Notes under the pieces: model-generated | What the model saw: only the letters and a program-made list of their open reading frames with translations | What the model was told of the DNA's origin: nothing | Databases searched by the model: none | Made by a program: the position numbers and the translations under genes | Assembly: GCF_014202765.1 (NCBI RefSeq) | Contig: NZ_JACHHN010000009.1 | Coordinates: 1 to 64,000, forward strand | Reading direction: 5' to 3' | DNA: 64,000 nucleotides | DNA from: Silvimonas terrae | GTDB lineage: Bacteria > Pseudomonadota > Gammaproteobacteria > Burkholderiales > Chitinibacteraceae | In this document: piece by piece, positions 8,301 through 17,460 of the stretch | Layout: each line of letters begins with the position of its first letter | Numbering within the stretch: the stretch's first letter is position 1

Positions 8301-8855
8301 ATGCCTCACCAGTCCCGTTGGCATCACCCTCTGTGCATCGCGCCGCGCAAACTCAAACCGTGGCTCACCGAACGCGGCTCACTCACAGCCCGTCTTGTTG
8401 CACACTTCCCGTGCTTTTCGGTTCGTGTACTGCGCCAGAACGCACGCACCGTGCATCGTGATGAACTGCGCACACTTCATGTACAGCGGCAGCAAAAGGC
8501 CATCACGCGTGATGTGCTGTTGATGAGTGGCGAAACGCCGCTGGTGTATGCGCACAGCGTCGCCACCCGCGCCGCGACCCGCCGTGGTTTCCGGCGCTTG
8601 CGCGGCATTGGCAATCGCTCGCTGGGGTCCATGTTGTTTGCCGATCCAACCATCCGCCGCAGTCCCCTGGCTTGGCGGCGGGTCGATCAACGTCATCCTT
8701 TATGGCAACAGGCCCGCGCGGCGGTAGGCCCGTTGCCGCGCGGCTTGTGGGCACGGCGCTCGCTGTTTGCCAGCGGGTCAGACCTGCTGCTGGTCACCGA
8801 GGTCTTCCTGCCCCCCGCGTTTGACGTGCCGTTTGGTGCAGTAAACACCCGCTAA
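8301..8855 (+). CDS. ubiC: Chorismate--pyruvate lyase UbiC
   Basis: Converts chorismate to 4-hydroxybenzoate and pyruvate, feeding ubiquinone synthesis. The product (184 residues from the ATG at 8301) has the family's WLTERGSLT motif near the N-terminus, RDVLL and PLVYAHSV in the core, and RRSLFASGSDLLLVTEVFLP at the C-terminal end, which includes the conserved catalytic Glu. A start at 8271 would add ten residues. The partner gene ubiA lies 1.5 kb downstream on the same strand, separated by an oppositely oriented gene. Confidence 0.9.
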   Translation: MPHQSRWHHPLCIAPRKLKPWLTERGSLTARLVAHFPCFSVRVLRQNARTVHRDELRTLHVQRQQKAITRDVLLMSGETPLVYAHSVATRAATRRGFRRLRGIGNRSLGSMLFADPTIRRSPLAWRRVDQRHPLWQQARAAVGPLPRGLWARRSLFASGSDLLLVTEVFLPPAFDVPFGAVNTR

Positions 8856-8874
8856 ACCCGGCAGTGGCATGAAA

Positions 8875-8901
8875 AAAACCCCGGCAACTGGCCGGGGTTT
8901 T
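8875..8901. terminator. Terminator between ubiC and the propeller lipoprotein gene
   Basis: Hairpin AAAACCCCGGC AACT GGCCGGGGTTTT with A- and T-rich flanks, located between convergent genes and likely to act in both directions. Confidence 0.85.
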
Positions 8902-8919
8902 GTCTGGTGCTGCGGCGTA

Positions 8920-10137
8920 TCAGTACGACAAGGTATTGGTGCCGCCCGTACCCAGCGCCAGCAAACGGTAATAGTCGAAGCTCAGCGAACGCAGATCGGA
9001 GGAGGTCTGCGCATTGCTGGCTGTCCAGCTATTGCCGGTGGTGGTGCCATTCAGCGCCACACCCGCGCCACCGACGGCCACAAATTGTGAGCCATAGGTC
9101 ACCGAATACAGGTTCTCGGTCGTCGAGGAGGTCTGCGGTGTCCAGGTTGCAGCATCCGTACTTTGCAGGATGGTGCCATTGGCGCCCACCGCGACATACA
9201 CGCTGTTGCCGGTGGCGATACTGTACAGATCCGCCGTATTGCTGTTGGTCAGCGTGGTCCACTGCCAGCCGTCGGTACTGGACATCAACAGGCCGCCCTG
9301 ACCCACTGCGTAGAAGGTCAAATTGGTGGCGTCCCAGGTGATCCCGTAGATATTTTTGGTGGTCGGCGGAGTTTGCAGGGTCCAGTCATAGGCATTGGTC
9401 GACGTCATCACCGTGCCATTGTCCCCAACAGCAACGTAATAGGAGCCGTTTTGGGCGATGGCCCGCAAGTTGGCGGTACTGACCCCGCTGGTAGGCTGCA
9501 ATGTCCAGGTGACGCCATCCGGGCTGGTCACAATAGTGCCGTTGGCCCCCACGGCAACGTAAACGTCGGCCAGCGCGGTTGTGTATGTTGCTGCATACAA
9601 ATCCTGCGTCGTTGTCGTGCTTTGCGGCACCCAGGTCGTGCCATCCGTACTTGTCAGCGCTGAACCACCCGCCCCGACGGCCAGATACGTCCCCGCATTG
9701 AAGGTCTGACCATAAATATTGGCGGCCGACATGGCCGAGCCATTGGTCCAGGTGTACCCGGATGCCACTGGCACGACAGAGATCGCTGCCGTGGCCGGGC
9801 CGGCCTTGCTACTGCCGGTGTTGGCATTCATCAAGAAGGAATACACGCTGCCGTTGGTCAGGCTGGTCACAACATAAGGCGAAGTCACGCCATTGATCAG
9901 CTTGCTCTCGGGTTGCGACAAGACATTCGCCACCGTGAGCGCGGAGGTCTGCCCGCCAAACAACCAGTAGTTCACACCCAACTGTTGATCCCACAGCACA
10001 ATGGCCGCGCCATCGGCAGGCAGTACCTTGAAACCGCTCGGTGCGGGCTGGCCGGAAGAGGAAGAGTCACCCGCATTGCAGGCGGCCAGCAAGGCGCAGG
10101 TGCCGGCAATGGCAACCCAGTTGAAAAGCTTGTTCAC
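8920..10137 (-). CDS. Beta-propeller-like lipoprotein with repeated AVGANGT motifs
   Basis: Secreted lipoprotein of about 406 residues. The GTG at 10137 begins a signal peptide with lipobox LLAAC; AGGGAA lies upstream, and a TTG at 10170 is the alternative start. A fibronectin-like segment follows (about residues 30-120), then at least six repeats of about 40 residues, each with a YVAVGANGT or related core followed by TSxDGxxWT. This pattern resembles BNR/sialidase-type or Ycf48-like propeller blades. The protein is rich in Ser, Thr, Asn and Gly, as expected outside the cytoplasm. Function is unknown. The gene splits ubiC from ubiA and may be a later insertion. Confidence 0.7.
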   Translation of the reverse strand: MNKLFNWVAIAGTCALLAACNAGDSSSSGQPAPSGFKVLPADGAAIVLWDQQLGVNYWLFGGQTSALTVANVLSQPESKLINGVTSPYVVTSLTNGSVYSFLMNANTGSSKAGPATAAISVVPVASGYTWTNGSAMSAANIYGQTFNAGTYLAVGAGGSALTSTDGTTWVPQSTTTTQDLYAATYTTALADVYVAVGANGTIVTSPDGVTWTLQPTSGVSTANLRAIAQNGSYYVAVGDNGTVMTSTNAYDWTLQTPPTTKNIYGITWDATNLTFYAVGQGGLLMSSTDGWQWTTLTNSNTADLYSIATGNSVYVAVGANGTILQSTDAATWTPQTSSTTENLYSVTYGSQFVAVGGAGVALNGTTTGNSWTASNAQTSSDLRSLSFDYYRLLALGTGGTNTLSY

Positions 10138-10357
10138 GATGAACGGATTCCCTGTTGGTTGACTCCGCAAACGCGGAATATTCTGGATTATGTGTGCCGC
10201 ATCGCCAGCAGATTCCGGCGGGCAGCTTTGTCATTAACGTGCCATCGCGCCACCGGATTACACGCACGTGAGCGGTCAGGGAAGTTCTGTACGACTTTCC
10301 AGCGCCGGGTGCTTTGCGGCACACTGCGCGCTTGCACCAACCTGCCCACCAGTCACC

Positions 10358-11233
10358 ATGAATACCACCGCCAAACCGTCACGCCTGTCGCTGTACCTTC
10401 GCCTGACCCGCATGGATAAACCTATCGGCACATTGCTGCTGTTGTGGCCCACGCTGTGGGGGCTGTGGTTTGCCGGCGCAGGACACCCGGATGCCCTGGT
10501 GGTGGTGATTTTTGTGCTAGGCACATTTCTGATGCGTTCAGCCGGCTGTGTGATCAACGACTACGCCGACCGCGACTTTGACGGCCATGTGGAACGCACC
10601 AAAAATCGCCCGATGGCGGCAGGCATGGTGAGTACCAAAGAAGCCCTGTGGCTGGCCACTATCCTGGCGCTGATTGCGTTTGCGCTGATACTGCCGCTCA
10701 ACGCGCTGACCAAATGGATGTCCATCCCCGCCGTATTTGTGGCCGCCAGCTACCCGTTTACCAAGCGCTTTCTGGCGATCCCGCAGGCCTATCTGGGCAT
10801 TGCTTTCGGTTTTGGTATTCCCATGGCCTTTGCCGCCCTGACTGGCACCTTGCCTGCACTGGCGTGGCTGTTGCTGCTGGCCAACGTGTTCTGGAGCGTG
10901 GCCTATGACACCGCCTATGCCATGACTGACCGGCCGGACGATCTGAAAATCGGCATTCGCACCTCTGCCATTACCTTTGGCCGGTTTGACGTGGCCGCCA
11001 TCATGCTGTGTCACTTTGTCTTTCTGGGCTTGATGGCGCTGGGCGGCTATCTGGCCGGACGCGGTGTGCCTTATGCCATTGGCCTGGCAGCGGCCTTCTT
11101 GTTGATGGTGTTCGACCAGTACCCGCGCATTCGCGGGCGAGAACGCCAACCCTGCTTCCAGGCTTTTCTGGCCAACAACCGCATCGGTGCCGTGATCTTT
11201 GCCGGTCTGCTGATCGACTACTGGCTGCACTGA
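10358..11233 (+). CDS. ubiA: 4-hydroxybenzoate polyprenyltransferase UbiA
   Basis: Inner-membrane prenyltransferase that attaches the polyprenyl tail to 4-hydroxybenzoate in ubiquinone synthesis. The 291-residue product shows the first Asp-rich motif NDYADRDFD at residues 67-75, then VERTKNRP, and the second motif [13 protein letters not shown], along with about eight to nine membrane helices. The ATG at 10358 begins [16 protein letters not shown]. An in-frame upstream extension of 30 residues is not family-like and is rejected. Confidence 0.95.
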   Translation: MNTTAKPSRLSLYLRLTRMDKPIGTLLLLWPTLWGLWFAGAGHPDALVVVIFVLGTFLMRSAGCVINDYADRDFDGHVERTKNRPMAAGMVSTKEALWLATILALIAFALILPLNALTKWMSIPAVFVAASYPFTKRFLAIPQAYLGIAFGFGIPMAFAALTGTLPALAWLLLLANVFWSVAYDTAYAMTDRPDDLKIGIRTSAITFGRFDVAAIMLCHFVFLGLMALGGYLAGRGVPYAIGLAAAFLLMVFDQYPRIRGRERQPCFQAFLANNRIGAVIFAGLLIDYWLH

Positions 11234-11234
11234 T

Positions 11235-12065
11235 TTGCGTGCAGACCCGCGCCATGTGGCACTGACGCTGTCCGATCTGGAGTCCGGCACCGCGCGCCAG
11301 TGGTACTGGCTGGAAATCGCCGCGCTCTACCCGGCCCAGCCCGCCTCCCGCACCACCCGCCTGGTGTGCCGGCTGATACAGCGCTTCGGCCCCTTGCTCT
11401 GCTGGTCTGCCCTTCTGAAAAGCGGGCTGCAAGGCACCGGTTTATATGCGCCGCAGATGCAACTGTTGCAACGACGCACACGTCAGGTCATGCAAGATGC
11501 GGCGCTGTTTACGGCCGTTATTCCCATGTTGCTGGCCGGCTTTGGCCGCCTGCCCGCCACGGTGGCCTTCACCTTGTGGCTGGGCGTGTTTCTGGGGCCG
11601 GTCTGGCTGGCGTTCAACATTGTGCGCAAGACACCAGCCCCCGCCGTCGCGAATATCGATAGCGACGAAGAGCTACCTGATTCCGCTGGCCCGGAAGATG
11701 TGGTGGGCCTGCAAGCCATGCTGGTCGCCACCGGCATTGCGCCACGCCAGGCGGGCCAATTGATCAATAGCCTGCATACCGAACCCTTAAGCGCCCTGCC
11801 CATGCTGGGCAGCTTGCTGCCGGAACTGGCCGCGCCGCCCCCTGGCCGGCGCGAGTACATCCTTAACGCGGTGCGCACCTGGCTGGCGGTCATGTTGCCG
11901 GTGGCGCTGGCTGCGGCTTATCTGCCACTGATCGCCACCCTGGTGCTGTGCGTGGGCTGGAGCGCACTGGCCGTAGCACGGGCTGGCCGCCGTCGGGCGG
12001 CGGCGCTGGTGATACTCGCGGCACTGATCGCCTGGGGGTTTGGCCGTTTGTCACACTGGCTATAA
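11235..12065 (+). CDS. Membrane protein of unknown function downstream of ubiA
   Basis: Protein of up to 276 residues that I do not recognise. It begins immediately after the ubiA stop at a TTG (11235); a GTG at 11256 is the alternative, and neither has a strong Shine-Dalgarno. The N-terminal 90 residues are amphipathic and basic. Two hydrophobic segments lie around residues 90-130, a soluble stretch of about 80 residues with an acidic patch (DSDEELPD) follows, and two or three membrane helices occupy residues 210-270. Same strand and tight spacing suggest co-transcription with ubiA. No function is assigned. Confidence 0.55.
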   Translation: MRADPRHVALTLSDLESGTARQWYWLEIAALYPAQPASRTTRLVCRLIQRFGPLLCWSALLKSGLQGTGLYAPQMQLLQRRTRQVMQDAALFTAVIPMLLAGFGRLPATVAFTLWLGVFLGPVWLAFNIVRKTPAPAVANIDSDEELPDSAGPEDVVGLQAMLVATGIAPRQAGQLINSLHTEPLSALPMLGSLLPELAAPPPGRREYILNAVRTWLAVMLPVALAAAYLPLIATLVLCVGWSALAVARAGRRRAAALVILAALIAWGFGRLSHWL

Positions 12066-12096
12066 CACCTGGCGACTCTCCTGTTTACGGGCGCTG

Positions 12097-12105
12097 TGCT
12101 AAAAT
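12097..12105 (+). promoter_or_regulatory. Extended -10 promoter candidate for yebC
   Basis: TGC followed by TAAAAT fits an extended -10 element about 40 bases before the yebC ATG. No good -35 hexamer is visible, which is acceptable for this promoter class. Confidence 0.4.
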
Positions 12106-12145
12106 CCCCGGCTATTTTCTTTTACCGAATTCAGGAATCCGCATC

Positions 12146-12874
12146 ATGGCCGGCCATAGCAAATGGGCGAACATTCAACACCGTAAAGGCCGTCAGGACG
12201 CCAAGCGCGGCCAGGTCTTCACGCGACTGATCAAGGAAATCACGGTTGCCGCCAAAATGGGCGGAGGCGATCTTGCCATGAACCCGCGCCTGCGTCTGGC
12301 GGTGGATAAGGGTCTGGCGGCGAACATGCCCAAAGACAACATCCAGCGCGCCATTGAACGCGGCACTGGCACGCTGGAAGGCGTGGACTATGTTGAAACC
12401 CGCTACGAGGGTTACGGCATTGGCGGTGCAGCCGTCATGGTGGACTGTCTGACCGACAACAAGACCCGTACTGTTGCAGATGTGCGTCATGCTTTTTCCA
12501 AGTACGGCGGCAATATGGGCACTGACGGTTGCGTGGCGTTCCAGTTCAAGCACTGCGGTTATCTGATCTTTGCGCCCGGCACCAACGAAGACGCACTGAT
12601 GGAAGCCGCACTGGAAGCTGGCGCAGAAGACGTGGTGACCAACGATGACGGTTCGATTGAAGTGATCACCCCGCCATACGAGTTTGTCGGCATCCGCGAT
12701 ACGCTCGAAGCAGCCGGTTTCAAGGCCGAAATGGGCGAAGTCAGCATGAAGCCGCAAGGCGAAACTGAATTGCTGGGCGACGACGCCATCAAGATGCAAA
12801 AGCTGATTGATGCGCTGGAAAGCCTGGACGACGTGCAAGACGTGTACACCACTGCGGTGATGGACGAAGAGTAA
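12146..12874 (+). CDS. yebC: YebC/PmpR family transcriptional regulator (TACO1 homolog)
   Basis: Cytoplasmic protein of 242 residues, the usual family length. It begins [20 protein letters not shown], the near-invariant start of the family, followed by the AKMGGGD and [13 protein letters not shown] segments and, in the C-terminal domain, the acidic [15 protein letters not shown] region. Members act as DNA-binding regulators or aid translation of problematic (proline-rich) stretches. In many genomes ruvC follows; it does not here. Confidence 0.95.
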   Translation: MAGHSKWANIQHRKGRQDAKRGQVFTRLIKEITVAAKMGGGDLAMNPRLRLAVDKGLAANMPKDNIQRAIERGTGTLEGVDYVETRYEGYGIGGAAVMVDCLTDNKTRTVADVRHAFSKYGGNMGTDGCVAFQFKHCGYLIFAPGTNEDALMEAALEAGAEDVVTNDDGSIEVITPPYEFVGIRDTLEAAGFKAEMGEVSMKPQGETELLGDDAIKMQKLIDALESLDDVQDVYTTAVMDEE

Positions 12875-12902
12875 AACCCCGGTCCTTGCGCTGTGTGACC
12901 TG

Positions 12903-12932
12903 AAAAACCCGTTCCGTGTGAACGGGTTTTTT
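12903..12932 (+). terminator. Rho-independent terminator after yebC
   Basis: Hairpin AAAAACCCGTTC CGTGT GAACGGG followed by a T-run, 29 bases after the yebC stop. Confidence 0.88.
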
Positions 12933-12956
12933 GTTTTGGGGCGGCAGTGGGCGGTG

Positions 12957-13018
12957 CCTTTGGTGTTGGTGTTGGTGTTGGTGTTGCCGTTGGTGTTGCC
13001 GTTGGTGTTGATGTTGAT
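12957..13018. repeat. Degenerate hexanucleotide tandem repeat (TTGGTG)n
   Basis: About ten hexamers built on TTGGTG, with some TTGCCG and TTGATG variants. The block lies at the left edge of a composite repeat region. A similar block with a different hexamer (GTTGCG) sits at 43928-43980 beside the second copy of the composite repeat. Confidence 0.75.
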
Positions 13019-13109
13019 TTTCTTCCCCCATCAAAGCCCAGCGCCGAAGGAGTGGAGGGAGACCTCAGGCTCCCGACCGACTGAGGGCAGCCCGGAGGGC
13101 CGCCAGGCT

Positions 13110-13290
13110 GGGGTCGCCTTTCTTTGCCTACTTTCTTTGGCGACGCAAAGAAAGTAGGGTGCTCCGGCCACCGCCGGTATCAAATGCTTTCAACACCTGC
13201 GCCGCAAGGCGCTAACACGCATCCATTGCAACGGTGGATTGTCGCTTCGCTCCGAATCCACCCTACAGCCAGCCTTGCGAAGGCCACCAC
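13110..13290. repeat. Composite dispersed repeat, copy 1
   Basis: Three conserved parts in order. First, a GGTCGCC lead-in and a hairpin with 13-bp arms CCTACTTTCTTTG (13127-13139) and CAAAGAAAGTAGG (13146-13158). Second, a CGCCGCAAGGCGCTAACA stretch near 13200-13216. Third, the interrupted palindrome GGTGGATT (13233-13240) / AATCCACC (13255-13262), followed by CTACAGCCAGC. All three recur in the same order at 44119-44310; the third alone recurs twice at 38071-38138. No coding sequence was found in it, so it looks like a non-autonomous or REP-type element. The rest of the gap to 13580 contains no recognisable gene. Confidence 0.75.
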
Positions 13291-13580
13291 CTATGGCCAG
13301 ACTGGATTCCCGCCAAGGGGGCCGCCGAGGTCGGGAATGACGAGTAAATGGCAATGCCGTCAAACCATGCTTGCATATATGGCTCCCCGGATTCCCACCC
13401 TGCCAGCCTCCATCCGGGCCACAAAGAGCCCCTGGCCAGCAAAGGCCACAAACCCGCGCACCCCATCAAACATCAATCTGATCGAATCAGCACCAAACCT
13501 GACCACCCCGGCACTGCACACCCAAGCCTCCCGCCAGATACTGGCTACACCTTCCCGCCACCTTCTCAAGGAGCCCGACC

Positions 13581-14123
13581 ATGAAAGCCCGCATTGCCGC
13601 CTGCTTCATCGCCAGCACCATCTTCAGCGCCAGCGCCGCTGAGCAATTTGAAGTGACCAGCCCGGACCTGCAATCGGGCAGCTTCAACAACAGCCAGATT
13701 GCCGGCAGTTTCGGTTGCCAGGGCGGGAACACTTCGCCACAAGTCACCTGGCACAATGCCCCGGCCGGAACCAAAAGCTTTCTGGTCACCATGTACGACC
13801 CGGATGCACCCACGGGCTCGGGCTTCTGGCACTGGGTGCTGGCCAACGTACCGGCCAGCGCCAACAATCTGCCCCGTGGTGCCGGTGGCAATGCCAGCCT
13901 GTTGCCTGCCGGCGTGCTGCAACTGAGCAATGACACTGGCAAGCCCGGTTATCTGGGGCCCTGCCCACCTACCGGCGAGACCCACCGTTACGTGATTACC
14001 GTGACCGCGCTCAATGTGGATAAACTGCCCATTGAACCAGGTGTGACGCCTGCGGTAGCCGGCTTTGTCGCCCATTTCCAGACTCTGGGCCAGGCCACCT
14101 TTACCGCTCGTTATGGTCGCTAA
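13581..14123 (+). CDS. YbhB/YbcL family (PEBP / Raf-kinase-inhibitor-like) periplasmic protein
   Basis: Protein of 180 residues with a signal peptide (ends near SASA) followed by the phosphatidylethanolamine-binding fold. Visible landmarks are the CQGGNTSPQVTW segment, the ligand-site motif MYDPDAPTGSGFWHWVLANVP, and GPCPPTGETHRYVITVTAL. Bacterial members are small-molecule or lipid-binding proteins with poorly defined roles. AAGGAG is 8 bases before the ATG. A terminator-like hairpin separates it from the AraC-type gene downstream. Confidence 0.88.
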   Translation: MKARIAACFIASTIFSASAAEQFEVTSPDLQSGSFNNSQIAGSFGCQGGNTSPQVTWHNAPAGTKSFLVTMYDPDAPTGSGFWHWVLANVPASANNLPRGAGGNASLLPAGVLQLSNDTGKPGYLGPCPPTGETHRYVITVTALNVDKLPIEPGVTPAVAGFVAHFQTLGQATFTARYGR

Positions 14124-14127
14124 CCCC

Positions 14128-14153
14128 ACCGCCCCAACCGGGGCGGTGTTTAT
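14128..14153 (+). terminator. Probable terminator after the PEBP gene
   Basis: GC-rich hairpin ACCGCCCC AACC GGGGCGGT followed by GTTTATGTTT, a weak T-tract. It begins 4 bases after the stop codon. Confidence 0.65.
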
Positions 14154-14182
14154 GTTTATCCTGATGGAGTTTTGAGGCCCGC

Positions 14183-15025
14183 ATGGAACGCACCATCGTC
14201 ACCCGTCCCGGCATCGGCGCCAGCGCCCGCATCTTGCAATTCGGCGGGTTGGAGATGGCACGCGTGCCACTGGACCAGGCGTTTTTGATCATTGTGCTGG
14301 CCGGCAGCAAACTCATGCGCTGGGGCGAGCAGGAATGCCTGGTGGAAGCGGGGCAAGCCATCGCCATTGCCCCGGGCCAGACCTTTGATGTGACCAATCG
14401 CCGACCACACGATGGTGTCTATGAGTCGCTGTGGCTCACCTGGGAAGCACCGCTGATTGCCCGGTACAGTAGCGGCGTACAAGCGGCAGGCAGCGTAGAA
14501 GATGCGCTGCTCTTGCCCATGCTCAAGCCAGCGCTGATGCAGGCTTTTGAGCACGCCCGTGGCGCGCTGGCCGACGCCACCATTCCGGATGAAATCGCCG
14601 CGCATCGCATGCTGGAAGTGCTGCTGTGCCTGGCAGCCCAGGGCGCACGCTTCAAGCCAGAGGCCCCGGCCACCCTGACCCAGCGCGTACGCACTTTGAT
14701 CAAATCCGCTCCGGCACATGAATGGCGCGGGCCGGAACTGGCGGCACAATTGGCGATGAGTGAAGCCACCTTGCGCCGCAAACTGGCGGCCGAAGGGGTG
14801 TCTTTGTCAGACTTGCTGGTCGACGTGCGCATGTCGCTGGCGCTGATCCTGTTGCAAAGCACGGATCAGCCGGTGTCGCAGATTGCACTGGATGCCGGTT
14901 ATGAGTCGCAATCCCGCTTTGCCATCCGCTTTCGCAAACGCTTCGGCTTTGCCCCAAGCGAGGTCCGCGGGCATTTGCGGAGCAATACTCCCGCAGCACA
15001 ATCCGGTACTTTGCGGCGCGCCTGA
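14183..15025 (+). CDS. AraC-family transcriptional regulator
   Basis: Protein of 280 residues. An N-terminal cupin-like sensing region (about residues 20-90, with AGQAIAIAPGQ) is followed by a linker and a C-terminal double helix-turn-helix (about 175-275). The latter includes LAAQLAMSEATLRRKLAAEG and the conserved second-helix region ISQIALDAGYES-type sequence (QIALDAGYESQSRFAIRFRKRFG FAPSEVR in two parts). Its target and inducer are unknown. It lies just after the PEBP gene on the same strand, which could be the regulated neighbour. Confidence 0.88.
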   Translation: MERTIVTRPGIGASARILQFGGLEMARVPLDQAFLIIVLAGSKLMRWGEQECLVEAGQAIAIAPGQTFDVTNRRPHDGVYESLWLTWEAPLIARYSSGVQAAGSVEDALLLPMLKPALMQAFEHARGALADATIPDEIAAHRMLEVLLCLAAQGARFKPEAPATLTQRVRTLIKSAPAHEWRGPELAAQLAMSEATLRRKLAAEGVSLSDLLVDVRMSLALILLQSTDQPVSQIALDAGYESQSRFAIRFRKRFGFAPSEVRGHLRSNTPAAQSGTLRRA

Positions 15026-15085
15026 TTGGGTCTGGCGGTGGGTCGTGATATAAATCTGCGCAATATCACAATCCACTGTGCGCAT

Positions 15086-16906
15086 ATGTGGCAACAACGC
15101 TTGGGCTTCTGGCCCGTCTTGCTGGTCATGCTGCTGTTGATTGCCGCAGATTACGGTGCGCTGCATCTGTCACGCGCGGTGGACCACGCCGTCAATGACC
15201 GGTTGTTGGCCCGGCACGCCACCACACGCACACCGTCACCCGATATCGTGCTGGTCGACATTGACCAGAAAAGCCTGACCGCACTGGCGGATGAAGCCGG
15301 CAGTTGGCCGTGGCCGCGTGCCATTCATGCAGAAATGCTGGATGCCATTGCCCGGCAGCAGCCCAAAGCCATCATCTTTGACCTGATGTTCAACGAGCCC
15401 GATACCTTCCGGGCTGACAGCGACAAACTGTTTCAGGACACCGCCCGCGCCCACGCCAGCTTGCTGTATCTGCCCAGTGTGCAACTGGTCGACGGCACCG
15501 GGCCGTTGCTGCGCAACCTGCCACCCTCACTGGGCCTGCAACGCGCACCCGATGCCGACCCCAACGCCAGCGTCCCGCTATTGCTCCCCTGGGCCATGCC
15601 GCAGGATGTCTGGCGCGGCGGCTTGATCAATTTTCTGGCCGATGCCGATGGCACCGGCCGGCGTTACCGCCTGGTGCAAACCGTGGCCGGCTGGCGTATT
15701 CCTTCATTGCCGGCCCAATTGGCCACCGACCAGCACTGGCCAGTGCCCCCCGCCAGCGCCATCACGCTGAACTGGACCACGCCACACGCCCGCGTCAGTT
15801 ACAGCGATCTTTATCTGGATTTCAACAGCGAACACCCCAAGCGCGCGGCCAATGAGTTTGCCGGCAAGATCGTGATCGTGGGGACCGCCGCGCCGGGTTT
15901 GCAAGACCTGCGCCCCACGCCACTGGGTAGCACCTGGCCTGGTGTGGAAATCCTCGCCACAGCGATTGATAACCTGGCGCACCAGGACTGGCTGCAACAG
16001 CCGCACCGGCTGGGCTTTGCCATCTGGGCGCTGGTGCTATGCACGCTGCTGGTCGCCGGCTTTGGCCGTGGCATCAATACGCTGGGGCTGGGTGTCGCCT
16101 TGCTGGTGGTGACGCTGGTCAGCGGGGTCGCCGGGTGGCTAGCGCTAGGCCGGCACTGGCTGTTACCGCTCTATGCACCTTTGGTGTTTGCCTGGTTGTG
16201 TTACGTACTCTGCGCCTTGCAAGCCTGGCTGGCGGAAAAACGCCGGCGTGAGCGCACCATGCAGATGTTCGGCCGCTTTCTGGACCCGCGTGTGGCCAGT
16301 GCGCTGGTCGATAGCGGCGACACCAGCGCCAGCATGCAGCCACAGACCCGCAACATTACCGTGCTGTTTTCCGATATCCGGGGCTTCACCACACTTTCAG
16401 AAAGCCGCCCGCCCGAATACATTGTGACGCTGCTGAACCAGTACTTCACCCGCCAGGTCGAAGTGGTCTTCAAGCATGGCGGTACGCTGGATAAATTCAT
16501 TGGCGATTGCATCATGGCCTTCTGGGGCGCGCCTGCCGACGATCCGGACCACGCCCGCCACGCCGTGGCCGCTGCGCTGGAGATGGCCAAAGAGCTGGAA
16601 GCGTTTCGCCAGTCCCTGACCGACCTGGATGTGCCGTTTGATGTGGGCATCGGTATTCATACCGGCCCGGCTGTGGTGGGGTTCATTGGCGCGCCCTCGC
16701 GGCTCGATTACACCGTGATTGGCGACACGGTGAACCTGGCCAGTCGTATCGAAGGACAAACCAAAGGCATTGCGCGGGTATTGGTGTCTGAGGCCACCCG
16801 GGCGGCTTGTGGCACCCACGGCGAGTTTGATTTTGTTGATCACGGTTCGCATCAGGTGAAAGGCCGCGATCAGCCCGTACAGTTGTATTCCCCCAGGGAA
16901 AAATAA
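15086..16906 (+). CDS. Adenylate cyclase with CHASE2 sensor domain
   Basis: Membrane protein of 606 residues. One N-terminal membrane helix (8-28) leads into a periplasmic CHASE2 domain (about 45-300), followed by three helices (311-380) and a cytoplasmic class III cyclase domain (about 420-600). Catalytic residues are complete: metal ligands Asp430 (FSDIRGF) and Asp474 (KFIGDCIMAF), adenine-specifying Lys470 and Asp541 (LDYTVIGD), transition-state Asn550 and Arg554. It should therefore make cAMP rather than cGMP. The ATG at 15086 gives the expected topology. The stop overlaps the next ATG by one base, starting a three-gene operon with periplasmic SH3 and M48 proteins. Confidence 0.9.
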   Translation: MWQQRLGFWPVLLVMLLLIAADYGALHLSRAVDHAVNDRLLARHATTRTPSPDIVLVDIDQKSLTALADEAGSWPWPRAIHAEMLDAIARQQPKAIIFDLMFNEPDTFRADSDKLFQDTARAHASLLYLPSVQLVDGTGPLLRNLPPSLGLQRAPDADPNASVPLLLPWAMPQDVWRGGLINFLADADGTGRRYRLVQTVAGWRIPSLPAQLATDQHWPVPPASAITLNWTTPHARVSYSDLYLDFNSEHPKRAANEFAGKIVIVGTAAPGLQDLRPTPLGSTWPGVEILATAIDNLAHQDWLQQPHRLGFAIWALVLCTLLVAGFGRGINTLGLGVALLVVTLVSGVAGWLALGRHWLLPLYAPLVFAWLCYVLCALQAWLAEKRRRERTMQMFGRFLDPRVASALVDSGDTSASMQPQTRNITVLFSDIRGFTTLSESRPPEYIVTLLNQYFTRQVEVVFKHGGTLDKFIGDCIMAFWGAPADDPDHARHAVAAALEMAKELEAFRQSLTDLDVPFDVGIGIHTGPAVVGFIGAPSRLDYTVIGDTVNLASRIEGQTKGIARVLVSEATRAACGTHGEFDFVDHGSHQVKGRDQPVQLYSPREK

Positions 16907-17460
16907 TGAAAACACAACCGCACTTGTTTCAACGTTGCCGATTATCTGCCCTGGCTTTATGGCTGGGCCTGGCACTGGCCGGTCACGCATTGGCGGAAAG
17001 CGGTGTCTTGATCCGCACCTCCGACCTCAAACAAAAACCGTTTCTGGATGCCACCACCACCGGCAGCGTGGCCAGCGGCAGCAATGTCACCATCACCAGC
17101 CGGCAGGGGGCCTGGTTGCAGGTCAAGTCTGCCAATGGCCAGAGCGGCTGGGTCAAGCTCTTGAATGTGCGTACCTCTACCGGCACCAGCAGTGGTTCGG
17201 TGGGCGGCACGCTAGGCACACTGGGCAAGGTGATCACCACCGGATCATCCGGGACCACGGTCACTACGGGCGTGAAGGGTCTGACCAGTGGCGAGGTCAC
17301 CTCTACCCACCCGGACCCGCAGCAACTGAACAAACTCAACGGTTATGCCACCAGTTCCAGCCAGGCCGCACAAAGCGCCCGCTCGGCCAATCTGAGCCGT
17401 AAAAGCGGCGTGCCGGATATCAGCCCCACCAGCACCGCCACGCCAGGGAGCAACCCATAA
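16906..17460 (+). CDS. Periplasmic SH3-domain protein of the cyclase operon
   Basis: Protein of 184 residues: a cleavable signal peptide (about 1-30, ending HALA), one bacterial SH3 module (about 33-88, ending GQSGWVKLLNVR), then a low-complexity Thr/Ser/Gly tail to the C-terminus. SH3b modules often recognise cell-wall peptides. Its start overlaps the cyclase stop and its stop overlaps the protease start, each by one base (TAATG), implying coupled translation and matched amounts. A role as accessory or sensor protein for the periplasmic CHASE2 domain or the protease is inference. Confidence 0.75.
   Translation: MKTQPHLFQRCRLSALALWLGLALAGHALAESGVLIRTSDLKQKPFLDATTTGSVASGSNVTITSRQGAWLQVKSANGQSGWVKLLNVRTSTGTSSGSVGGTLGTLGKVITTGSSGTTVTTGVKGLTSGEVTSTHPDPQQLNKLNGYATSSSQAAQSARSANLSRKSGVPDISPTSTATPGSNP

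Noticed and set aside
12957-13018. Possible CRISPR or structured repeat array
   Set aside because: Units are six bases long with no spacers; it is a simple tandem repeat.
13263-13469. Short minus-strand ORF ending at the TAG of the composite repeat
   Set aside because: It resembles the repeat-derived end of puuE only in its last residues; the rest is not protein-like and has no ribosome-binding site.
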